A stretch of DNA of 64,000 nucleotides from Scatophagus argus (Eukaryota; Chordata; Actinopteri; Scatophagidae), in the NCBI RefSeq assembly GCF_020382885.2, contig NC_058506.1, positions 10,332,318 to 10,396,317 on the forward strand, read 5' to 3'. A model generated the notes under the pieces. That model worked only from the letters and a program-made list of their open reading frames with translations, was not told the DNA's origin and searched no databases. Both the position numbers and the translations under genes were made by a program. Positions 11,961 to 24,957 of the stretch are shown here, piece by piece (position 1 is the first letter of the stretch; the number at the start of each line of letters is the position of its first letter).

Positions 11961-14900
11961 TTTGATGTATGTCCTGAGAACAAGAGTGCCCTTAATGATA
12001 AAACACCGCCAGTGAATAAGTCTGCCAGTGGACAGGGCAGGACTGTCAGCGTAAGCATAAATGGTGATGAGTGAGAGCTTTGCACTGTTAAACCTTCATG
12101 CTCCAGGATGCACATTGTTGAAGGGACAGAGGAAGTCTGGGAATATAAAACATAACCATAATTAAATGTGGCCAAAAAAAGTGGCAGCAGACACTCCGCT
12201 CAGCCACTAATAAACAAAACATGTTTTGTTCCCGAATCAAAAACCTCAGTTTAAGAAAATTGCTTGCAGTGTCCAGGATGTGACCAGATTCATCACCTAC
12301 ACATCACGTTTACATTTTCAGCCACTGATTTTTAGTGTCTTTAATCTCACTATTTCACCATATGTACCAAATAATTGCTGTTGTTATTAAGGAAAATTGC
12401 CTCACGAACAACACAAATAATTCATTTGTAGACCACGTAGCTGCATGAAAACAGCAGCTCTTGTATTATTCTTCAGTGGTAAATTAGTTGCTGAAGTGGT
12501 TGTTCTCAAGCAGTGCCTGCATGTTTCATGTTTTTACCACAATATGTTGACAAAAGCCTCTTCACACCGTCACACAGTGGGGATTCAGCTCAGATGTGAG
12601 GACATAACGGTCAATGGGATACTGAACAGATTTTCACATTGGTCTGTTTACAAGTTTTGGGGAGTACTACTGCACATGTAAAAATAGTTGAATAAAACCT
12701 TTTGTGGCTTTAGTGGAAGGTGTGTGTGAAATCTGATGAACTGCCTGAGGTGACATAACTTCACTCAATGTCAGTTGGTGCTGAAGACTCCATGAAGACA
12801 ACAAGGACATGAAAAAAATCTGAGAGTATGTATGTAAAAAGAAGTGAGCGTACCAAACCTCTGTAGCCCTCACCTCATCTCTGCTTCAGGCGAACAGCTC
12901 GAGGCAACACCCTCTTCTGCTAGCATAACAGACCTGAATCTCTGAGGGAGATGCATTGTGGGTAAAGTAGGCACAGAGTTTGGGAAAAATACAGAAAAAT
13001 GTATGGAATAAAATAACGATATCTCTAGATCTGTTTATACTTATATATAAACAAGCCTCTCTATGGGGAATGTAATGTTAAATCTTTGGCTACTAGGGAA
13101 GTAGTAATTATAGTTCAGGCTCGGGTGGGCCTTCAGGGAATGAATGAAAGTTAGAAATTTAATGTCTTCACGTTTGACAAAGAGTGTGGTATGTACCAGA
13201 TTCGGTTTACATTGAAAGTGCAAACTACTTAACTTTTCACTATCAATCACCATTAGACAGTGTGAGTGTAGCCACAACGCCACAACGTAATAAACTGTTC
13301 AAATCAGAAGCTACACTCAGCTGTTTTTTATTCTGCACTCCTGCTGCCATATCTGCATGTTATCAACACAAGTTCTCGTTTGAGCCAGCGACCACTTCGA
13401 TCAGATTTTTTTTAAATAACACCTGCTTTGTATAGCATGCAAGATGAAGTCAGTTTTAGAAGTCTGTAGAAATCTTGTTTGTTATTTTTTCTCACAAGGT
13501 TGTGAACACCTGTTGACTAAGAAATTCAATCATTATATGAACACAGACAACTCAGATATTTTGACACAGTTTTACTAAAATCTGAGTTTGTGAGAAAAAA
13601 GCTTGAGGGTTTTATTTTTGTCTGTGCCTGTTTATTTGTACACTTTCTGCTCACATTTTGTCTGCAGAGTACAGAGTGCAGAGTATTTTCATATATTACT
13701 CATATGTGACCAAAGTGCTTCTTTTACATAAATAAATTCAAACTCGACTGTGCTGTCCGAGCTCGCTGAAGAGGTTACATTTGACATAAATTATTAAAAC
13801 CTTGTCAGCGTCTTTTCTACTTGTGTTTTTAGCCATGCTAGCAGCACGGCTCTGGGCAAGGTCAGTGTGTAAACCTGTTGGTTTGTTCGTCCACCACATT
13901 TGTGATGCTAATTAGCAAATGCACGGACACGCTAAATTAAGATGATGCACATACACTGTGCCTAAATAAAGCTTCACAGAGCCACTAGCATGGCTCTTTT
14001 TTCCTCAATGAAGATGTGTTGATCTGGTCCATCCATCAGTGAACAGGCTAGGCGATGTGTTGGCTGTGGCTCCACCTCCAACCTACTTTCATTGGACAAA
14101 ATCAACACTGATGTCCTTGACTGTTTCTCCCTCAGTACACAGTCAGCATAGAATGTCAGAGAATTGTATGCGTATGTAATAAATCAAAGTGTACAGATCA
14201 CACAAATTAATCCTTACAGATGAGAGCACTTAAAAATATATGTTAGTCATGGACAAATATTTTAAACACTTATTCCTTTTCAGAAGGGAAACAAAGCACA
14301 TAGAGAGACAACATGGAGTGTAACTGCACAATTTCTGTGTGTGAGGTGTCTCTTTGTCAACTCTCACTTACTTGTATTTCACCTTGAGGCTTAAACACAC
14401 ATAAACAGACATACACACAGCATGGAGAAACGTGCTGCCACAGTTACAGATCCATAAAATTGGGACGCTTATGATGTAATAAATGCCAGCCCAAGTGTGT
14501 CTCTGCACTTACTTCTATTACACCAACATGAGAGGTCTTTGTTCTGCCACATATACTGCCGCACACACACTCACTTCCTCAATAATTTACTGTAAATAGT
14601 CATAAACAAGACACTCACCAACACGAGACGGCCTTACCAGAGAGATAACAGCCGGAGCATGAATGCATTTTTAAGTGTAGGACCCTTAATATCAGTAAAA
14701 GTCATCTCAGGTCAGACGTCAGCTGACTCCTCTCTCACCATTTAGCCTTTTGAGTACTCCAGGGCCAGTGGTCAGACCTTAAAAGCCTACAGTCTGGTAG
14801 GGTGAAGTTTACACAAAAGCACTTCCTCTCTATTGAAACGTATACAATGGCAGAGGCCCTTTTTTAAGACTTTTGCTTTAGGGGTAAATTATGCAACTTA

Positions 14901-17900
14901 ATGGATCCATCTCCGCTCTGCTGAGATAGAGAGGTTTGGAGAGAACACAGCAAAAAGTCTGGGAATGAGGAGAGTAAAGGGGGAGGGATGAAGCGATATA
15001 AGAGTGAGAGTGGAAGAGAGGAAGGAGAAGGAGAGATGGAATATCTCAGAGGTAAAGATACAGCCAAAGGGCTTTCAAGCTGTAAATCCTCCTTTCTTGA
15101 AGAGATTTGCGTTTTTTTATCCCCTTCTTTCTCCCTTCTACTCGCCTCCATTGCTGACCTCCTCCCCCTCTGCCCTTAAACATAAACACATAACAGGCAC
15201 ATAACATAGCTGCACAAGCACAATCCAACAGATGTTCTGCTGCATTAGTCATAAAATCCAGCTATTTATATGCAGTAGCCTGAAGTGGTGTAAGAACAGA
15301 AATATGCTCTCATCTTGATGACAAAGGAACTTTATTACGAGGAAATCATTTCAGTCACCTGTTAGCCACCGTCTTTCAGCTTCTGCTTCATTCAATTTCA
15401 ACTTTATTGAACTCCTGCAGTAACAATGTTCTGTTTCAAACTTCACTTGCAAAAATTTCACTTGTAAAATAAGATGTTGAGATGCTTGTCTATCAGTTTT
15501 GTGACCCATGCACTAAACACACAAGAGATTAATGTGTTTTTCATATCTTCTTCATCTGCAAATACCTGCTAGCAACACATCACAGTGTACCATGTGCAGC
15601 ATTCATGTAAGCTACAAGTAGTTAGAAGAACTGTGCTCAGATCTTGGGGGTGTTTACCCACACAACATGACAAGACAAGGCAAAAAAAGCAACTTTCTTG
15701 CACGTACTTTGTGGAAATTTCAGTGATGTCTCCTAAATTCCTACATTAAATCATGTCCTTTATAAATTAGCACGATGTAGGTTGACGTCTGGCAGCCAAC
15801 AGCTTATTTTTTTGGATGATGACATTGTGACAAATCAAGATGAAACAAGAAGTGATAACTTGCGCAAAACAGTTACAACACATAATCAAATCTGATGACA
15901 GGGATAACGCTTGTGTTTGACTGATTGATGTGCATATAAATTAATTGACTAAATGATTGTGCAGTTTGGTTTGTTCATGTGTACAATAAAATCTATCATG
16001 AACTAATCTAGACTAAGAGTGTCTTAAGATGTGTGCAAGCGTGTGTGTAAATATGATTTGGGTTTTCATTTTTTTCCTTGTTCTAAATGAATCCCCATTT
16101 TATTCTGTTCTAAATTGAAATATTTGATTCTTTGCTTATACATTTCCTGTGTCTTTAGCACGGAGGGCACTACAGCTGCTTTTCATTGTGCAGTCCTGTA
16201 TTGTATAATGACAATAAAGATGAAACTATTTACTTTAGTTATAGTACATAATCCTTTTAGGTATAATAGAAAGCAAGTCCAGACATTAATTTACTTTTTC
16301 AAAACTGACCTTCAATTTGAAGACAACCAAGCCAACATAAGAAGTTAGAACAAAAAGTTGCAGAATAATGATTCAGTTTGTGGACAGAAGGTACAGATCA
16401 GACAATAACGTCTGCAAACAGTGCTTGAGGACATACAGTAGTGAAACTATTGCGGTACGTGTGTTTGAAAAATACAGGGCGAGTCAACCAATAACCATTA
16501 TTGTGAAAGTCAAAAGCATGCAGAGCAGAGGTAGGAAGTGGATGTCTGTGAGGAGAAGAAGTGGTGGAAGAATGAGTGGCCCACCTATCATCTGTTTATT
16601 AAATGAAACCAGCACTGAATGAAGACACTAAAGGCGGTGGGTGAGAGCAGATAGGGGGAGTTTGGGAGAAGTGTGTACAGATTAAGAGTGGTATTAATTC
16701 TGACCCATAATCTCTCTGGCTCTGTAATTGAGGTCGCACACCAGGGGAGGCTGAGTTTGGAAGGAGACTCACTTTCTGCTTTACTAAGCTCTAAGGGGGG
16801 GTGCAAACAGGCACAGAAATTAACTGAGGGGATGCAATCCTCACCAGACCTTTTGACTGTGGAGGTTGTGTTTGGAGACAACGTGAAGGGAGACAGCCAG
16901 GGACACACAGAGGACAACCTCAGCAAAGTCTTAAACTCTAGCTGAATTAAACAAAGGACTAAATACGGGACTGTCCAGAGTGAAGTGTTACATTTTGCAA
17001 ATTTGATGGTATTGAAGCTCTGCAATGTTTCTCATTGTAATAATACAGAAGCGCTGTGGAACTTTTCCCAAACACTCGCTGTCTTCGTCTCTCGTCTGGT
17101 CTCTCTCTGTGTATCTCACACACACAGAATTTTAATTTCAGTATGACGTTAACACTGACCACAACTTCCAGAAATAAAATAAAGATCCAAGACCCCCCCC
17201 ACTAATCAGACTAAATCAGGCTATATCCGGCTCTGGCAAAAAACTGGTCTCGTGAGAAAATCTGTGCAAGAGGCTGCAAGGATAATATCAAGTTTCCCGC
17301 CTATGGAGAAAGCTACACTTTAAAGGAACTTCTTCTGCTTTAAAATTAAACCAACATCTCCTGATCCTTGAACTGTCCACGTTATACCAAACTGAGCTTT
17401 GTGTCTTGTATGTCCTAAGCCATAGTTGCTTCTGACTGGCTCAGTTTATTTTTCTTTCTTAGCCTCTGAAACTTCTTCTATTTGTTCCGTTCTTCTGCAT
17501 CTGTATGAGATCAATATTGTAATAACTGGAGAGAAGGAAGCCTCATCATAATCAATAGGGGCAACGTATAGCAAGGCAGCAGTAGACAGAGAGAAATCAC
17601 TCTGCCCAACAGCAGAACTGAACGTTTCTGACACCACATTCATTACACTATTGAATAATCCATCGGCTCTGTCACAGCCACAGAAGAACAGAATAAGATC
17701 CAGTGTGAGCACATCTGCAAGCGCTCGCAGCGGGAGGAAGACCAACAGAGAGCTTCACGTTTCCTTTGATTACACAGATGATTCGTATGAGTATAAGTAC
17801 ATATTAATAAATCCACAGGAGTCTGAAAGCTAGTTTGAATCAAGTCTCAAGACTGTCAGGACAAAACTCAGTTATACACTGCTGAGGCACTTTATATTAC

Positions 17901-20621
17901 TGTACTGTCTTGTTTATTTTTTAGAATGACCAGAACAAAACTTGAAACTCGAATGTTTTTGCCTTCAACTTCAGTATGAAATGTCAGGTCCAAGCCAAGT
18001 CTCACTGTCATGATGCAATTCTCAGGTCTACACCTCTGCAAAACAAAAAGAAAACAAAAACACATTAATATAATACACATTATTAATATATGAGTGCTGG
18101 AACATTACAACACATTAGAACCAGCACATTTGGTATCTGTATGTCCATGATACTGTTTAATAGCTTACCTTTTCTGTCAGTAGACCACTTTCTTTCAGAT
18201 ATCTCTCAATCGTTGATTCTGACGAGGACCCTCTTCAGATTCAAATTTAAAAAACCTCTGCAAAATCCCCCCACAGCAACTTTGCAGGTACTGCATACTA
18301 TTGTTCAGCAGTTCATTCAGTCACCTGTCACAGCTTAAAGTGGAGAAAGCATGCAGGAAATTCAAAGTTTTGGGTTTCTGCTTGTAAGAGAGCAGTTTTA
18401 TTCTTTGCCAGTTTATCCATTGACATCATATCAATTCTCTAAACCCTGAGATATAGAAAAAAAAACATGCCCCTTAGTGACTCATCATTTGCCAACAAAA
18501 CACTGGGACCTGATTTTAGTTTCAGGGGACAAATAGGACACTTACTGATGATGTGATGTTATCATCAAAGTGGCTCTGGGAACATGTATTTTGCTCAGTT
18601 TTCAGATCAAATCCGCCCTTGCTTGGGACAAAACCATTGCGGCGGCCATAGTACACAGCTGACAGACACCTCCACTGAAATCATTTCACCCTGAACACAG
18701 ATGCTGAGGTGGGAGGAGAAACTCTCAGACATAAGATGCAAAGTCATCAGCTTAGATCCACATGTGTCTGACAGGGAGAATGAAACACTTCTTAAGAATT
18801 GCTCTTGCAGGGCCTTTAGGGCCTGTCAGTTGACTTCGGCGCGCTTTAGACTCAGGGCTAATAAGGGTGTGCTGTTGGGAATTTGTGTGTATGACAGCTA
18901 AGCAGAAAGAGAGACTTTGATTAGCTACGGGGCCCATGCAAAGGGAATCATAACGCAGAGACCAGTCGTAAACCTGAACCGTAAAGTAAAGAAGGTTGAC
19001 ATAATGCAGAGCTTCAAGAGAATTTAAGAAAATCAAAGGACTTTCTTCCCTGGCTAGACACGGTGCATTAAAAGGTCAGAAGGACAAACAATCTCAAGGT
19101 CAAATACTTCTCACCACTGACAAAAATAGCAGAAATGTTTCAGCTGATAGCAAATAATTCTGAGATAATGCAGACATCACTCACGCATAGCTAATGTGTC
19201 TGTGATAGCTGCAGCACAATATGTGAAATTCAGGATGTCCAAGAGGATCATTGCACAGAGCAAATAGCAAGTGATTATTGTCAGGATCAGCTTTTTCTTA
19301 TACCTAAACAATCTTTGTTCAGTACAGAGAACATCCCTGGTTATAAAACAGCCACAACACACAAAATGTGATAGAGAATGATTGGAAAACATCAAGGAGT
19401 CCCAATAGGAGCCCAGGGCTAGTCTGGTGGGTGTTGTTTTCAGTCTATTTCACACTAAGAGGAACTCATTAAGATGTTGCGATTCATTTTGACTGAGGGC
19501 TGCAAAAATTACACCGTGACCACTTTGGGAAAAAAAAAAAAATCAATGTCAAAAACAGCTTCAATAACAGCAATTCAGACCTGAAATCGTTCCATTTGTC
19601 AGCAGTCAATTCAGACCCTGTGCACTGTCAGACTTGGACAGTTAATTGATACATACAAGCACAATATTCCCACCATCTCACGAAGGTTGTATATTTGCAC
19701 TCTGTCACCTCTAAGCTTATCAGAGATAAATTGATGTCATCATTGTAGAATTATGCACGCAAAACATCGTGATTTGGTGGCTGGCAATACAAGTCATAAA
19801 CCCCTCCCCCTCCATGTCAGCAGATGGGACACAGACCAAAATAAAAACTCAAAGTATAAATAAATTTGTGGTTTCTGTCATTTTATGTAGTTCTTATCCA
19901 CACTGTTGTATGTTCGGTTTTTCTGAAAAGTTTGTTTTTAGCTATTTGACACTACTAAAAAGGGAGTGAAATGACTGACAGCTGAGCACTGCTCACAATT
20001 GGTTCAGGCAGGTGTATGGGCAGGACCTCGATCCAGATGGAGATGCATCTTCATATATGCACCATCTTTACATATGTCACAGGATGCCACTAGCATAAGG
20101 GCTGCAAATTCTGAACTGCTCTTTCAGAGTCCAACAAATCAACGGGAATAAACAAGTAAACACTTGTTACTAACAGCCCTGCAATTATCATGCCAGTAGT
20201 TCTGGTGGAATAAAGTTCAGTTATCTTTTCATGTCTTTCTGAGCGTGAAAATACATTTAGATATTTTGATCAATATTTCTCACTTGACTTTTATTTTCTT
20301 TTAGACTTGTAACTCTAACATCTACATTGCATTATCACTGAAGTGGTAATAAGCCTTTTTTTGGTAAAACTGTTCAGTTGTTGATTGAAAAGGTTCCCTT
20401 TAAACTTAAATGAAATTAGCAGTGATCGGCTTAAAAAATAATTAATGTGGTTCTAAGTACAAAGTGAATACAAAGTCTAGACACCTGTTTGCAATAAGGT
20501 GACATGAGCAGAGCAAAATATCTGTTTTTGAAAGACAGATTATTTCACTGATGATGCAGGGTGACTTCTCATGTAAAAAACAAAGGGTCTGTAATGTAAG
20601 AGAAACATGGTAATAGCTCAG

Positions 20622-20828
20622 CTAGAGGTCACAGAGACCTTCTTTGTCATCCAGCTGCACTTCTTCGTCAGCAGATTCAACATGATCGACCCCAAGGGAG
20701 ACTAAATCGCTGCCTTGTCCGTTGACGGCAGGGAAAACGAGGATGGTCTTCATCGTATCACACTTGCTGGCTCGGAGCTCGGGGAATGTGCAGCCCAGAG
20801 GAGGGATGTGTTGACACAGCCACTCCAG
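20622..20828 (-). CDS. Unidentified exon-like block, possible terminal coding exon
   Basis: On the minus strand a 69-codon frame (68 residues plus TAG at 20,624-20,622) begins directly after a CAG acceptor at 20,831-20,829. The frame is closed by TAA two codons upstream of that junction, so the open stretch fits an exon boundary. The block is GC-richer than its surroundings. It encodes a mixed-composition peptide starting LEWLCQHIPP and ending in an acidic tail (residues about 51-68, with EEVQLDDKEG). A minus-strand AATAAA lies at 20,295-20,290, about 330 bp further on. The polypyrimidine tract before the acceptor is poor, and I find no matching upstream exons. I do not recognise the protein: it could be the last exon of an unannotated gene, an exon fragment or a decayed retrocopy. 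Confidence 0.3.
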   Translation of the reverse strand: MEWLCQHIPPLGCTFPELRASKCDTMKTILVFPAVNGQGSDLVSLGVDHVESADEEVQLDDKEGLCDL

Positions 20829-23800
20829 CTGTTTTTACATCCCAGGCTCCTGCTTAAGGGCAGCAGGTGACTGCACAGCACAGTCGTGGGAGATTTTAAA
20901 GTCCCTGAAAACCCAAAACTGAGCCTCTCAATATGAGTGACGGCATCTTATTGAACACAACATTTTCTGCCAATGTTATAGTTATTTCACAGGGATTTTT
21001 TTTTATCTATTACTTTTCTTTCTGTTTTTGCTTTTCTCAGTGTGGCTTGAAGTGAATGGAGCTCACTTGGATAAAGGTGATGTCACATACTCTCATGGAC
21101 CAATCAGAATTTAACATTTGAAGCAAAAGGTAGCAACAGTTGGAGGGTTGTTTGCTGATGTTCTCAGACCGATGTCAGTAAAATCTGGTCAGTCCACATG
21201 GACAAAAACTCAATAAATAATTCCTGAATAATTAAGTTTGTGTTTTTTTGTTTGTTTTTTAACTTGGTAGCTCAGTTAGTCCTTAATATTTAATGCTATG
21301 GAGAAATTCCGTAGATTTTGAATGTGGAAACCTCTGTTAAATGTAAGAAGATGATGTTTGTTCGCAGCCCTTTCCTTTTGCCTCTATTGTTGCAACATTC
21401 ACTCTTCTAATGTGGGGACCAGCAGCAATGCCAAACATTACACAGAGACAGCATCTCTTCTTTTATGGATGCAGAATTTCCTCACATAATCTGTATCAGA
21501 ATGTATCTGCATAGTTCCCTGAAAGTTTGCATATCTAAAAGGATGTACATCTAATTTTTCTACCACAATGAAAAACATGTAGTTCCAAGATCAGGATGCA
21601 GCATTTATGCCTTATTAAACAGTGTGAGGAGGAGAGAATGAGGATGACGTCTGGGGGCGAATTGGAGAGAATTTGCTATAAAGGTCACATTTTGGATTTA
21701 AATCAATACTCTGCACCTGGTTGATTTTTACTTTTTTCTTTTTTCCGACTCTTCTTCTTTCTCTTCGCATCTGTGTAAATTAATCTTACTGAAAAAAAAA
21801 GTTAATTTGTTTTTTATTTCATGCATCCATGCTAGCGTGACTTAAGAGCTACTGACAAAGCAAGTGACAAGATGACAGTGTGGGGAAATGCAGTGAGAGA
21901 TTCTTCTGGACAGCTTCATATTACTTGTTATTCCTCCACTGCATAATGATTCTGAAGCTGTTTACTCCCTGAACTTTAATTGGCACAGCTCATGGAGATG
22001 TGCAATGATTTACAATAAGGATCCAGAATGCAAATAAAGTAAAATGAGGACATGTTTCAAAAGCCACCGTGTTCCCCTGACTCCTCGTCACAGTCACCAA
22101 TGCTGAAATTTCATTACTACCAACAGCAAAGCATGCAATTTTTAGTTTTATAACACTGCAGTAAAGCATAACTGTCTCTATTGACATGGAAAATACAATA
22201 TTTTCAAGCAGCAGTCAATCAAAAATTCTTTCAGGTACCAAGAGATGCCCTGCCGGCAAGGGTCTATTACCTCAAAAACAGCTGAAAAGCCTCAATATGC
22301 TACAGAGACAAAATAAGTCAGAGGCAAGAGGAAATTACAGAGAGCAGCTGTGATTTGGCTCAAAAAATCTGTGAAGAGGATGTACAAATAATACAAGGGC
22401 AGCCAGGCTAGCAAGTGCAGAGAGATGGCAACATCTCAAGGCAAAGCAAAATGAGAGGAAGAAATATGAGTGCAAGTACACCAAAGAAAGATGATGCAAT
22501 AAAGCTCTGACAGCACAGAGAAAGATGGAAGCAGAAGAAGATGGATGGACGGGGAGTGAAATAAACGAAAAATCAGTGGAAAATATGTTTTTCAAAAAAA
22601 TGCTGGGTGGCGGGCAGCTGTTCACACCCATGCATTTACAGAAGAAAGAGACGGGGAGAAATAGAAGAAGAGAGGTAGGGGCAGAGATATGGGTGGCCAT
22701 CAGTGCACAAGCCTCAAGCGATGAAACATTACGGCAGGATAATGAAGATGGTTCTGCTCGGTCACACTCCACATTAGCCCGGAGCCAGGCCGACCCCAAA
22801 GTGTCAACAAGTTAATAGACTGGGTATCAGTGACTCTTTCACACTGCTTCTCTCCACCACAAACACCAATTATTTACAGGAATCTTGTGGATAAATAAAC
22901 ATAGATACCTCTATATGGGAATTAATAACAAGGCCACCGCCTGAGGTAAAGCCAAGCGTGTGAGCATTAGTGAGTGTGTAGAATTGCTGATTGCCATGTG
23001 GAGTGTGTGGACACTGGCATGACAACACTGTTGGTGTTGAAAGCAGCAATAAGCGATATTTTTGCTCAAATTTATTATTATGAAATTGTTATAGATTGCA
23101 CAATGTAATGACTAGAGAAAAATAACGCTCTCTATATTTATATTAGCTCCCTGTAAGCCCTGCTTTCACTATGCTGTAGGTTACTATCTGGCAAAGGGCA
23201 GGATTTTTAATAGAAAAATGAAAAGAGAAACAGGATTTGTTTTGCCCACTAGTTATCCCCAAGTAATAGTGGAACAACCGAAGAATCTGTGGAAACTTGT
23301 GCACCAGAAAAAGAAACCTGTTGACAGAGGGAGGCAAAGAAAGTGAAATAAAAGTGAACAGATGGGCACTCACTCGATGTAGAGAGCTCTGGTGTTGTGT
23401 CGATGCGTGTTTCACTGGGTTGGCATTCTGTCGGCTTGATCAGTAAGTAATAAAACCTGCCCGCTTAACGAGGAATCTTACTTTGTTTTACTCTCAGAAA
23501 AAGAGAAACACAAATACGTTTTTATTTTTATTTATTTACTTTTTGGTGCTTCTTTGTCTTTATTCTATTCTATTCTATTCTTTTTTATGGACAATAAATC
23601 TCAACCCTTTACAATAGTTATTTGTCTGAAGTCACAGTGTGCAGCAAAATATGCTAAAAATCGAATGTTATTATCTTGAACCTTAATTTTATGTAATTTT
23701 AGTTTGATAGAGATAGACTGAAGTAGGAATAGGACGCAATGTAGGCGGTGATTACTCAACAATGACAATTAGTGTGAGTTTCAGATAGTGAGAGAAAGGC

Positions 23801-24384
23801 CAGTTTGTTTGATGTAAGGATGTGAAAGTACTGGAAGTGTCCAGTCTGAGCCATATAGTTTACAATGTTTACACAATTTGACTCTGATGAAATTTGGATA
23901 TAAAACACATATTAGATGGAAAAAAAAAAACAGGTGAGACGATGAAAAAGTCGTTTTTTTCATTTTTACATGTCAAGTAAGGTTCATTGAGACACTATTC
24001 TGCCTTACTGAGTTTTTACTTTTATGCACAGCATTTTACACAGTCAGGGTGTTGTGCAATAAATTGTAAGTCAGTGACAAACAATCCAACATATCAAAAA
24101 AAATCAAAAAACACAAAAACCTTAACTACACAGGAGCACTGGTTAATTTGTTTCCCTTGGCAGAATAAAATTGCCAAGTTTTTTTTCAAGTTTATTTATT
24201 GAATATCCTTTCAAAATCTTTATGGGATCCCTCCAAAAACACCATCAATAATACAGCAAGAACGTCCACAGTCATGCTGAATGAATAGAAATATCTTCTA
24301 CACACATATACCATCTGTGGCTTGCACTTTGCTGTACACATAACAGCAGCATGATAATGTGCTATGCCAATGTTTCATATATAA
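20829..24384. other. Gene-free spacer
   Basis: Nothing I can name. A GA-rich patch at 22.33-22.82 kb gives overlapping open frames on both strands: a 96-codon ATG frame on plus and a 154-codon frame on minus. Both fit purine and pyrimidine composition bias and show no motif. A short ATTCT pentamer array lies at 23,561-23,582. Confidence 0.5.
23561..23582 (+). repeat. (ATTCT)n pentamer array
   Basis: About four perfect TATTC units followed by a T-rich stretch. It is a minor simple repeat. Confidence 0.85.
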
Positions 24385-24957
24385 TGTACACCATCTAAGT
24401 TTAGCAGGTTAACACGATCTTGCTATTTAGCAATAAACAAAAGTGCAGCTGAGGCTGATGGAAGTGCAATTGATTTTGCAGGCATTGGCTTAGCTGCTGA
24501 ACAAACCCTGCATGAATGTCAGTCCATAATTTTACAACAAGCCAAACAATCAGCCTGGACCAAAGTGGTGGAGTGTATTGGAGGTGTTGATAGCCTTTCC
24601 CAGGAAGTGTTCGCTTTGCAGTCATTCAGTTTCTTGAGTCAGGATCAAGCTGAAAAACATCCCAAAAGTCTCCCAAGATTCATCGCTCAACTCTGCTCAC
24701 AATGAATGTGATTTAGCACGATGCATTCCAATGACATGACAATGAAGACTTTGGCTGAAGTTCTGTTCTGTAAGGCGCTTTTAAACCAAAGCCTTGAAGC
24801 CATGGATCTTAATTCACTGATGAAATATACCATTCTTTGGGTTTGGACACTTTGCACATCACACGACAAACATGAACAATGTGCGATCTTGTATGGAGCT
24901 GGAGAACTATGTAACAGCCATGGCTCAGGAAGTGTTTCTGTAATATTTAAGTAACAC
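24385..24957 (+). pseudogene. Unidentified long open frame interrupted by two TGA codons
   Basis: One plus-strand frame, with codons starting at 24,385, stays open for 106 codons to TGA at 24,703. After a second TGA at 24,709 it stays open again for 81 more codons to TAA at 24,955. Two stops only two codons apart in nearly 190 codons of DNA this AT-rich is unusual. The first part has no ATG at its start and a soluble, Gln- and Ser-rich composition (for example EVFALQSFSFLSQDQAE). The second part opens with ATG at 24,721. Against a coding reading, minus-strand frames across the same interval are also open for about 75 and 90 codons. I do not recognise the protein. It may be a decayed coding exon or transposon remnant, or chance. 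Confidence 0.25.

Larger units (their letters stand above)
7646..20621. other. Gene-free desert with simple repeats and purine-rich tracts
   Basis: No exon that I can support. The open frames on either strand are products of AT-rich or GA-rich composition, for example the hydrophobic frame across 10.6-11.2 kb. The block has a CA/GA microsatellite at 10,193, a purine tract near 11,880, further GA-rich patches near 14.95 and 16.6-16.95 kb, and a 12-bp homeodomain-type palindrome at 13,906-13,917. A TTTATT at 20,290-20,295 would read as AATAAA on the minus strand, about 330 bp downstream of the exon-like block at 20,622. The rest shows nothing I recognise. Confidence 0.5.

Noticed and set aside
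13845-13860. TAGCAGCACG, the seed-side sequence of the miR-15/16 family
   Set aside because: The following bases do not continue as any family member I know, and no complementary arm forms a hairpin within 100 bp.
16588-17025. A 145-codon minus-strand frame and a 90-codon plus frame
   Set aside because: They are open on both strands in a biased patch, with no motif or splice support.
17446-17745. A 99-codon minus-strand frame with a hydrophobic first half
   Set aside because: It starts at TTG, is closed by TGA only a few codons upstream, has no ATG near the start and no clear acceptor. I cannot separate it from chance.
22335-22815. Overlapping frames of 154 codons (minus) and 96 codons (plus, true ATG at 22,525)
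   Set aside because: The region is GA-rich on plus, which suppresses stops on both strands. The peptides are Glu/Arg-rich or Ser/Leu-rich as composition predicts, with no recognisable domain.
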